A stretch of DNA of 64,000 nt from Candidatus Yanofskybacteria bacterium RIFCSPHIGHO2_01_FULL_44_22 (GTDB lineage Bacteria > Patescibacteriota > Minisyncoccia > 2-02-FULL-40-12 > GWA2-44-9), in assembly GCA_001794205.1 (NCBI GenBank), contig MGJJ01000019.1, positions 1-64,000 of the forward strand, written 5' to 3'. The position numbers were made by a program, and so were the translations under genes. The notes beneath the pieces were generated by a model, which did not search any database, was not told where the DNA came from, and saw only the letters and a list, made by a program, of their open reading frames with translations. This document shows, piece by piece, positions 57,986-64,000 of this stretch; position 1 is the stretch's first letter, and each line of letters opens with the position of its first letter.

Positions 57986-59482
57986 ATGGCCCTGGAAGAG
58001 ATACGTAAAACTAAAATTGAAAAAGTTGAAGCCGCAATAAATGCCGGTCTGGACCCTTATCCGGCTGTTTGCAACCGAACGCATAAAATATCCGAAGCTC
58101 TGGCTGATTTTGAACGATTAAGTCAAGACAAGAAAATTATTACTCTGGCCGGCAGAGTAATGGCCATGCGTGAACACGGCGGTTCCGTCTTTTTTGACAT
58201 TGACGACGGTTCTGAAACCGACGCCGCAAACCGCTTGTCTTCGGATGGGCAGATTCAGGTCCATGTGAAAGAAGACGTTATCGGCAAAGAAAAATTTGGA
58301 TTATTCAAAACCTTAGTCGATATTGGAGATTTCCTCGAAATCCGTGGTTTTTTGTTTAAAACCAAAAAAGAAGAAAGAACTCTGGAAACGGAGGATTTTC
58401 GCCTGTTATCCAAAGCCCTTCTACCGCTTCCGGAAAAATGGCACGGCCTTCAGGATGTGGAAGAAAGATACCGAAAAAGATATCTGGACATGCTTTTCAA
58501 CAAAGAAATTAAGCATAAATTTATGCTTCGCTTTAAAATCATCGGCTTGTTGCGTGATTTTTTCAAAGACAACGGATTTTTGGAAGTCGAAACACCCATT
58601 CTCCAGCCGCTTGCCGGCGGCGCCAGCGCCAGGCCCTTCAAAACCCACATGAATGACCTGAATGTCGACTTATATTTGAGGATAGCTCCCGAATTGTATT
58701 TAAAGCGTCTTTTGGTGGGAGGCATGGAAAAAGTTTTTGAAATAGCCAAGAATTTTCGCAATGAGGGCATGGATCGCGAACATAATCCGGAATTCAATAT
58801 GCTTGAAGCCTACGCCGCCTATAAAGATTACCGATGGATGATGGAGCTGACGGAAAAGATGATGGAATTTTTAACCCGAGAAATATTCGGTAAAACGGAA
58901 GTCGAGTACGGAGGCGCGAAAATTGATTTTAAGAAACCTTATAAACGTCTGCAATTCAACGATATCATCAAGAAATATGCCGGTCTGGATTACGATACGG
59001 CCGATGGAGGCGATTTTAAAAAAAGGGCCGGGGAACTGGGCCTTAAAATAGAAAAAACGGCGACTAAGGAAAATATCGCCGACGAGATTTACAAGAAGCT
59101 GGCCCGGCCGCAAATCATCAACCCCGTCTTTGTGGTTGACCACCCTCTGGAGCTTTCGCCGTTAGCCAAGAAACTGCCGGAGAACGCCGGCCATGTCGCC
59201 AGATTTCAGCTTTTGGCCGCCGGTTTTGAATTGACAAACGCGTTTTCCGAACTCAACGACCCCCAAGACCAGCTTGAGCGGTTCCGGCTCCAGGAGCAGA
59301 AAAGAAAAAAGGGCGACGAAGAAGCACAACGCCTGGACAAGGATTTTGTCGAAGCGTTGGAATACGGCATGCCTCCGGCGGCCGGCATCGGCATCGGCAT
59401 TGACCGGCTGGTCGCGCTTTTGACCGATTCTCACTCACTTAGGGAAATTCTGCTGTTTCCGATTATGAAACAAAAAGAATAA
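57986..59482 (+). CDS. lysS: Lysine--tRNA ligase, class II
   Basis: About 498 residues from the ATG at 57986; a GTG at 57974 lies in the stem of the leader and would add four residues. The anticodon-binding OB fold has ITLAGRVMAMREHGGSVFFD; motif 1 is LEVETPILQPLAGGASARPF, motif 2 FRNEGMDREHNPEFNMLE, motif 3 GIGIGIDRLVALLTD. Complete and normal. serS begins two bases after the stop. Confidence 0.95.
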   Translation: MALEEIRKTKIEKVEAAINAGLDPYPAVCNRTHKISEALADFERLSQDKKIITLAGRVMAMREHGGSVFFDIDDGSETDAANRLSSDGQIQVHVKEDVIGKEKFGLFKTLVDIGDFLEIRGFLFKTKKEERTLETEDFRLLSKALLPLPEKWHGLQDVEERYRKRYLDMLFNKEIKHKFMLRFKIIGLLRDFFKDNGFLEVETPILQPLAGGASARPFKTHMNDLNVDLYLRIAPELYLKRLLVGGMEKVFEIAKNFRNEGMDREHNPEFNMLEAYAAYKDYRWMMELTEKMMEFLTREIFGKTEVEYGGAKIDFKKPYKRLQFNDIIKKYAGLDYDTADGGDFKKRAGELGLKIEKTATKENIADEIYKKLARPQIINPVFVVDHPLELSPLAKKLPENAGHVARFQLLAAGFELTNAFSELNDPQDQLERFRLQEQKRKKGDEEAQRLDKDFVEALEYGMPPAAGIGIGIDRLVALLTDSHSLREILLFPIMKQKE

Positions 59483-59483
59483 T

Positions 59484-60734
59484 ATGCTCGACATTAAATT
59501 TATCCGTCAAAATCCGGAGGCCTTAAAAGAAGCGGTGCGCAAAAAACACGTTGATTTTGACGTGGAGCATTTGCTGGCCGTCGACTCAAGAAGGCGGGAA
59601 TTGCTTGAATCGTCGGAATCTTTGAAAGCGGAGCAGAATAAGAGGTCAAAAGGCCCGCAATCGCCCAAAGACCTTGAAGAGCTTAAAGGCATCAAGGAAA
59701 AAATAAAAATTTTGGAAACCGAGCTGACGGTAGTGGAAAATGAATTTCAGAGCTTAATGCTTCTTGCGCCGAACATACCGGACGAAACCGTGCCGGAAGG
59801 CAAGTCCGACGCCGACAATAAAGAAATAAGAAACTGGGGCAAAATTCCGAAGTTTGATTTTAAGCCGAAAGACCACATTGAACTGATGAAAGAACTTGAC
59901 CTTCTGGACATTGAACGCGGGGCCAAAGTTTCCGGTTTCCGTGGCTACTTCCTGAAAAACGAGGCCGTCCTCTTGTCTTTTGCTTTATGGCAATTTGCCG
60001 CGGAGCGGCTTTTAAAAAAGGGTTTCCAGCCGTTGTTTGCGCCCGCCATTGCGAAAGAATTTAATTTTGTGGGAACCGGCTGGCTGCCGCAAAGCAAAGA
60101 CGAAGTTTATAAAGTCGGCAACGATGAATATTTAACGGGCACTGCGGAAGTTTCGGTAATGGGCTATCGCGCCGATGAAATTTTAAACGAGAAGGCCTTG
60201 CCCCAAAAGTATGTCGCCTTTTCACCATGTTTCAGGTCCGAGGCCGGTTCGTACGGAAAAGACACAAAAGGCATTTTGCGAGTCCATGAATTTTACAAAC
60301 TGGAACAAGTTGTTTTGTGTCGAAACAGCCGCGAGGAATCGGTAAAATGGCACGAAGAGCTGACCAAAAACGCGGAAACGCTTCTCCAAGAACTCAAACT
60401 GCCGTACCGAGTGGTGATAAACTGCTCCGGAGATTTAGGACTGGGCCAGGTTAAAAAATACGATATTGAAACCTGGATGCCCTCACAGGAAAAATACCGC
60501 GAGACTCACTCCTCGTCGTATTTTTATGATTTTCAATCGCGCCGCTTAAATATCAAGTATCGCGACGATGAAGGAAAAACTCATTTTGTCCATTCTTTGA
60601 ACAATACCGCCTTGGCGACTCCGCGTCTTCTGGCGAATTTAGTTGAAAATTATCAGACCAAAAAGGGGACTGTAATTATACCCAAGGTTTTAAGGAAATA
60701 CATGGGCGGGGTTAAAGAAATTAAAAAGAAGTAG
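59484..60734 (+). CDS. serS: Serine--tRNA ligase
   Basis: A 416-residue class II synthetase. The N-terminal antiparallel coiled coil (residues about 25-100, LLESSESLKAEQNKRSK) grips tRNA-Ser; the core carries GTGWLPQSKDEVY, LTGTAEVSVMGY (serine pocket), FRSEAGSYGKDTKGILRVHEF-type motif 2 and the motif 3 region HSLNNTALATPRLLANLVEN. It is followed closely by ftsQ (17 bases). Confidence 0.95.
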   Translation: MLDIKFIRQNPEALKEAVRKKHVDFDVEHLLAVDSRRRELLESSESLKAEQNKRSKGPQSPKDLEELKGIKEKIKILETELTVVENEFQSLMLLAPNIPDETVPEGKSDADNKEIRNWGKIPKFDFKPKDHIELMKELDLLDIERGAKVSGFRGYFLKNEAVLLSFALWQFAAERLLKKGFQPLFAPAIAKEFNFVGTGWLPQSKDEVYKVGNDEYLTGTAEVSVMGYRADEILNEKALPQKYVAFSPCFRSEAGSYGKDTKGILRVHEFYKLEQVVLCRNSREESVKWHEELTKNAETLLQELKLPYRVVINCSGDLGLGQVKKYDIETWMPSQEKYRETHSSSYFYDFQSRRLNIKYRDDEGKTHFVHSLNNTALATPRLLANLVENYQTKKGTVIIPKVLRKYMGGVKEIKKK

Positions 60735-60751
60735 TTGAAGGTTGATTTCTT

Positions 60752-61645
60752 ATGCGTCCGGCTGACATCAAAACCATACGTGAAAGGAGTGATTTTGGGC
60801 GCCGCGCAAGGCGTCCGTTTATTTTTTGGCTCGCGGCAGTCGGAGCTTTGGCGCTGGCCGCCTCCGCGGTTCATATTCTTTTCTTTGCCGATATCCTGCG
60901 GATACAAACAGTTTCAATATCGGAAAACGGCCGGATATCAGAAAGCTCCGACGGTAAAGCCATTTTGGCTGCGATAAATTCGGTTCTGGAAGAAAAAAAA
61001 ATCGGCTTTTTAAAAATTGCGGAAAACATCCTGTTTTTTGACAGGTCGGCAACGGAGAAACAATTATCGGAAGACTTGCTCTTTATAAAAAACATAAAAA
61101 TAAACAAGCTATTTCCGCATGGGTTGGCCGTTGAGTTTTCTAAAAAAATTCCAATTGGCGTCTGGTGTTTTAAAGATGGCGGCTGCCGGTATTTTGACGC
61201 GGCCGGCTCAATGTGGGGAGAAGCAGAAAAATCTTCAGGATTTCTCCTGTTGTCGGTAGATGATTTGCGAAACGGCGGCAATACCGCAAAAAGCGCCGCG
61301 GTCGATGCCGCTTTTTTTATGCCGCTTCTTAAAATTAATGAATATTTGCCGGCGGTGAACCTTAAAATTAAAAATGCGGAGATTCCGGAAAATTCACTTG
61401 GCGAATTTAAGGTTTTTACCGACAAAAATTATTTTCTGTTTTTTGATGCCGGTTCGACCAACTCACGGCAAGCCGGTTCGACCAACTCACGGCAAGCCGG
61501 TTCGACCAACTCACGGCAAGCCGGTTCCGACATCGCCGGCCAGCTGGAAAGTTTAAAGATGTTGCTGGAAGAGCGGGGAAAAGACACCGGTTTCAACCCT
61601 CAATATATAGACTTAAGGATTGGGGGAAGAATTTATGTAAAATGA
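60752..61645 (+). CDS. ftsQ: Cell division protein FtsQ/DivIB-like
   Basis: A 297-residue bitopic protein. A short basic cytoplasmic tail (RRARRPF), one helix (about residues 28-50, FWLAAVGALALAASAVHILFF), a POTRA-like domain (IQTVSISENG to KLFPHGLAVEFSKKIPIGVW) and a beta domain with the last strands LKMLLEERGK to YIDLRIGGRIYVK. FtsQ sequences vary, so I rest on topology and POTRA pattern. Near the C-terminus three tandem STNSRQAG units are inserted, adding 24 residues. Confidence 0.78.
   Translation: MRPADIKTIRERSDFGRRARRPFIFWLAAVGALALAASAVHILFFADILRIQTVSISENGRISESSDGKAILAAINSVLEEKKIGFLKIAENILFFDRSATEKQLSEDLLFIKNIKINKLFPHGLAVEFSKKIPIGVWCFKDGGCRYFDAAGSMWGEAEKSSGFLLLSVDDLRNGGNTAKSAAVDAAFFMPLLKINEYLPAVNLKIKNAEIPENSLGEFKVFTDKNYFLFFDAGSTNSRQAGSTNSRQAGSTNSRQAGSDIAGQLESLKMLLEERGKDTGFNPQYIDLRIGGRIYVK
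61453..61524 (+). repeat. Three tandem copies of a 24-bp unit in ftsQ
   Basis: Three identical units (61453-61476, 61477-61500, 61501-61524) encode STNSRQAG three times. The unit occurs singly in mreC and, with three changes, in proS. It has CCGG at its junctions and imperfect dyad symmetry. There are no spacers, so it is not a CRISPR. Confidence 0.95.
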
Positions 61646-61658
61646 ACCCCCCTCATTA

Positions 61659-61687
61659 TTGCTTTTTATTTGGTTTTGTGGTATAAT
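61659..61687 (+). promoter_or_regulatory. Promoter of the 91-residue gene
   Basis: TTGCTT (61659-61664), 17 bases, TATAAT (61682-61687) preceded by TGG. A Shine-Dalgarno AAGGAGGTG lies about 30 bases further on. Confidence 0.65.
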
Positions 61688-61726
61688 TAAAAGCAGGGTG
61701 GAATCGTAACAACAAGGAGGTGAACG

Positions 61727-62002
61727 GTGGCTGTTGCGAAGATTGACTCGCGGGAGTATCGGGTAGAACATGTTGAACGTCCTGATGGGATAGCCGTAAG
61801 GGTTGACATCAGGGTTTACAACCGATTGTACGAGTTTCGCTTGGCGGAAAAACTGCCGATACTGACCTTTTCAACGAAAATAGTCGGCAAGTTTGATGAC
61901 TATTACGCCGGCGGAAAGGTGGATTTGGACGGTCTGTATCACAGGGCGCGTAAACAAGCCCTGGGTATCTTAAAGGATTGCAGGCGTCAACGCGCCGATT
62001 GA
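61727..62002 (+). CDS. Hypothetical 91-residue protein
   Basis: A small soluble protein: AVAKIDSREYRVEHVERPDG, VRVDIRVYNRLYEFRLAEK, then a helix YHRARKQALGILKDCRRQR. It starts at GTG seven bases after the strong Shine-Dalgarno AAGGAGGTG and is closed by its own terminator. I do not recognise it. Like other small accessory genes here, it uses a canonical ribosome-binding site, unlike the housekeeping genes. Confidence 0.6.
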   Translation: MAVAKIDSREYRVEHVERPDGIAVRVDIRVYNRLYEFRLAEKLPILTFSTKIVGKFDDYYAGGKVDLDGLYHRARKQALGILKDCRRQRAD

Positions 62003-62031
62003 GGTCCCTTCTCGGGGCCTCTTGATTTTTT
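62001..62031 (+). terminator. Terminator after the 91-residue gene
   Basis: GAGGTCCC (62001-62008) pairs with GGGGCCTC (62014-62021) with one wobble, then TTGATTTTTTAT. Confidence 0.7.
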
Positions 62032-62067
62032 ATACGGCGGGAGTATGGCGCGAAGGCCTTTTCCATT

Positions 62068-63876
62068 TTAAAGAGAGGGATTGATTTTCCAAACAAAGAT
62101 AGAATTGCCGATGATGGCGGCGGGCTTGCGGCCCAAAAGCCAAATGTAATTCTGGTCCGGTTTATTGATTGTTCCCATAAAAAATGTAGCCGAAACGGCG
62201 ATATGTCCGCCATCGGGATATTCTTTCAAAAAATCCTCTGCGCTTTTATATTTTCCGGCCGACATCCAGACATATTTGTCTTTTAAGTAATAATACGGGT
62301 CGGCCCAGCCGAAATAATCAAAGTTAATTTTAGAAATATTATTCTTATTCACCCAATCGCCAAGGCGTTTTAGGTCTTGTCCCCAATCAATATTGGAGTC
62401 AACCACATACCAATGTCCTCCGGGAATATGGCCGACTTGTCCTTCCGAAGCCCAAGACGGGCGAAGGAGGGCAACTTGATTAAAATAGGTGAGATAATAT
62501 GGATAAACACGGATATTTTCTACGAGGTACCAACCCAAAAGAGTAAAAAGTGTAAAGTAAAAAGTATAAAGAAATTTCTTGCTTTCAACTTTTAACTTTC
62601 GACTTTGGACTATTTTTATAATCTGTCCCGCCACAAGAATATAAACAAACCCGTAGATGGGCAGAAGATGCCGGACGCCGATGTTAAGATTGGCGCGCAG
62701 GCTTGAATACCAATAAATCGCGAGCCACAATATCATGGCGAATTCGTCAAAATGATTTTTTATCCAATATCCGGCGCTTTCGATTTTTAACTTTCGATTT
62801 TTAACTTTTGCAATAATGGCTGTTACGGCAATGATTACGAATCCCCAGAACGGCAAGGGCTCCTTCATAAAGTACACGATTGGAAAATATTTTTTCCAGG
62901 CGACATTTCTGACTTCGCCGAGAAAATAAGTGTCGTTGCCGCCGATGCTCCGCTGGGCCACCATCAAAAGACCCAATCCGTATTGAGCGAGGGGGCGCAG
63001 GAAAGGTTTATCCGAAGCCCAGACAACCGGAGCGGCAAACGACCTGTTGCCGTAAGATAAAAGATGATTGGTCGTGTCGTATTTTTGTTTTTCCGGAGGG
63101 TAATTGCGGGTATGAAGAGCGTAAACCGGCCAGACAATCAATCCGAAACCGGCCATAAAAACGGCAGCGGCAAGAAAAATATGTTTGGCCAGATTCAGGA
63201 TTTTTTCTTTTTCGGTGAGTGCCCACGCCATTGCCAGAATTACAAAAAACGGCACCAACAGAAACGCCGAAAATTTGGTAAGCTGGGCCGTACCGAAAGC
63301 GGCCGCCGCCAGCAAGAAATTTGCTTTCGTTTTGTTTTTTAAAAAGCCGACGAAGAAATAAGAAGCGAACAGAATTCCGAAAAGCGCGGGAGTATCGGTA
63401 GTCACAAAACGGCTGTGAGCGATTACCGTCGGCGAAAAAGAAAATAAAAAAAGAGCCAGAATGCCCGCCTTACCGCCGTAAAGTTTTGAGGCCCAATAAA
63501 ATACCAGAATTGCCGCCAGAACAAAAAATAATAACATCGGCATTTTGGCGGCGCGGACAAGCTTAACGGCGTCATTGCCCGAATTAAATATTAAATTTCT
63601 GCCGAAATTCCACTGGCCGTTGATATCCTGCGTCCAGAATTGCGTTTGAAAGGCCGCCTGATTCAGGTTCAGCGGCAAAAGGGCCAGTCCGGCGAGGTCT
63701 TTGGCTAAGGGCGGATGTTCCGGATTCAGGCGATAATCGCCCTTTACCGCATAAGAATAGCCGGCGCCGATATGGGGAATTTCATCGACTATCGGCGAAT
63801 CGTTCCAGACACTATCAACGGCCAAAACTACCGCTGAAACGATAATAATTATAGCTACAATATTAAAGCGGGGCAT
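62068..63876 (-). CDS. GT39/PMT-like membrane glycosyltransferase
   Basis: A 602-residue protein with about eleven helices. The first exterior loop has the acidic motif SPIVDEIPHIGAGYSY and LNPEHPPLAKDLAG, the signature of dolichyl/polyprenyl-phosphate-mannose protein mannosyltransferases (GT39/ArnT-like, GT-C fold); the catalytic Asp-Glu pair is DE. It likely glycosylates an exported protein or lipid using a polyprenyl-phosphate sugar. Two heptamer tracts (62547-62609 and 62777-62811) lie in the gene and code for lysine-rich loops (SRKLKVESKK and KNRKLKIESAG). Confidence 0.78.
   Translation of the reverse strand: MPRFNIVAIIIIVSAVVLAVDSVWNDSPIVDEIPHIGAGYSYAVKGDYRLNPEHPPLAKDLAGLALLPLNLNQAAFQTQFWTQDINGQWNFGRNLIFNSGNDAVKLVRAAKMPMLLFFVLAAILVFYWASKLYGGKAGILALFLFSFSPTVIAHSRFVTTDTPALFGILFASYFFVGFLKNKTKANFLLAAAAFGTAQLTKFSAFLLVPFFVILAMAWALTEKEKILNLAKHIFLAAAVFMAGFGLIVWPVYALHTRNYPPEKQKYDTTNHLLSYGNRSFAAPVVWASDKPFLRPLAQYGLGLLMVAQRSIGGNDTYFLGEVRNVAWKKYFPIVYFMKEPLPFWGFVIIAVTAIIAKVKNRKLKIESAGYWIKNHFDEFAMILWLAIYWYSSLRANLNIGVRHLLPIYGFVYILVAGQIIKIVQSRKLKVESKKFLYTFYFTLFTLLGWYLVENIRVYPYYLTYFNQVALLRPSWASEGQVGHIPGGHWYVVDSNIDWGQDLKRLGDWVNKNNISKINFDYFGWADPYYYLKDKYVWMSAGKYKSAEDFLKEYPDGGHIAVSATFFMGTINKPDQNYIWLLGRKPAAIIGNSIFVWKINPSL
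62547..62609. repeat. Heptamer tracts inside the GT39 gene (first)
   Basis: AAAGTGT, AAAGTAA, AAAGTAT, AAAGAAA (62547-62574), then CTTTCAA, CTTTTAA, CTTTCGA, CTTTGGA (62582-62609). The second set is roughly the complement of the first. Confidence 0.6.
62777..62811. repeat. Heptamer tract inside the GT39 gene (second)
   Basis: CTTTCGA, TTTTTAA, CTTTCGA, TTTTTAA, CTTTTGC. The words match those at 62582-62609. Confidence 0.65.
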
Positions 63877-63898
63877 AGAAATAAATTGCTAATTTCTG

Positions 63899-64000
63899 TC
63901 ATTCAAGGGGTATAACTGTGGCGTTGCGGTCATATTTTCCGGCTTTAAATTGGTCTTCGGTCATATAATATATATTTTTGGCTTTTTGTTTGGCGGGGGT
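63899..64000 (-). CDS. C-terminal end of an unidentified gene
   Basis: On the minus strand a frame enters from the right edge and ends at TGA (63901-63899): ...NIYYMTEDQFKAGKYDRN and a short tail. Only about 33 residues are seen, too few to identify. It lies 22 bases upstream of the GT39 gene on the same strand and is probably co-transcribed with it. Confidence 0.55.
   Translation of the reverse strand, partial: TPAKQKAKNIYYMTEDQFKAGKYDRNATVIPLE

Noticed and set aside
61453..61524. CRISPR-like array
   Set aside because: The three 24-bp repeats are contiguous with no spacers, are in frame in ftsQ and recur in other genes.

Overview
The window reads as a chromosomal segment of a Candidate Phyla Radiation (Patescibacteria, probably Parcubacteria-like) bacterium. 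Grounds: densely packed genes with one-base and ATGA overlaps; compact versions of universal proteins (462-aa AspRS without the GAD insertion, 431-aa ProRS, half-length MFS protein); families frequent in that radiation (presenilin-like protease, beta-CASP hydrolase, TraD/VirD4-like ATPase with a membrane partner, sigma-region-4/HARE-HTH protein); and no amino-acid, nucleotide or respiratory pathway genes. TGA is used as a stop throughout, so the code is standard and not the UGA-glycine code of Gracilibacteria/Absconditabacteria. Lineage is inferred from content; no rRNA is present.

Layout. 1-6.4 kb: surface polysaccharide genes (flippase end, O-antigen ligase with TPRs, polyprenyl sugar-phosphate transferase, nucleotide-sugar dehydrogenase and epimerase). 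6.4-11.3 kb: secreted HExxH protease, hibernation factor, secA. 11.3-15 kb: an accessory patch with a Cas4-like nuclease, a PaaX/Cas2-like gene bracketed by two long perfect palindromes, and a TM0106 nuclease. 15-21.4 kb: secD-secF, sigma-like regulator, membrane protein and TraD/VirD4-like ATPase. 21.4-22.4 kb: tRNA-Lys, a ddl remnant, a ribbon-helix-helix gene. 22.4-32.2 kb: aspS, dacA-like, mraY, ftsW/rodA, P-loop kinase, rpsT, a uvrB stump, ruvA-femX-murE. 32-40 kb: cupredoxin, presenilin-like protease, beta-CASP hydrolase, LOG family, lon, mgtC-like, amino-acid permease. 40-49.5 kb: second O-antigen ligase, UDG, DedA, subtilase, half MFS, polX, murG, holB. 49.6-61.7 kb: frr-rseP-proS, mreBCD-PBP2, greA, lysS, serS, ftsQ. 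61.7-64 kb: a small ORF and a GT39 membrane glycosyltransferase.

Together the genes cover peptidoglycan synthesis (mraY, murE, murG, femX, PBP2, dacA), rod-shape control (mreBCD), Sec export (secA, secDF), translation, DNA repair and surface polysaccharide.

The least expected content is repetitive. (i) Short hairpin-forming elements sit in frame inside conserved proteins: a 48-bp element with a 6-bp flanking repeat in secA and ruvA, a 24-bp unit in ftsQ (three copies), mreC and proS, and further insertions in polX and femX. (ii) Two palindromes of 48 and 54 bp share a core and flank the PaaX/Cas2-like gene; a third, of 44 bp, lies in the 40.7 kb spacer. (iii) Runs of degenerate heptanucleotides recur in spacers and enter several genes. 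(iv) A 133-nt inverted-repeat leader abuts the lysS start. (v) Many starts lie 6-10 nt after an extended -10 box, implying leaderless mRNAs, whereas the small accessory genes carry strong Shine-Dalgarno sequences.
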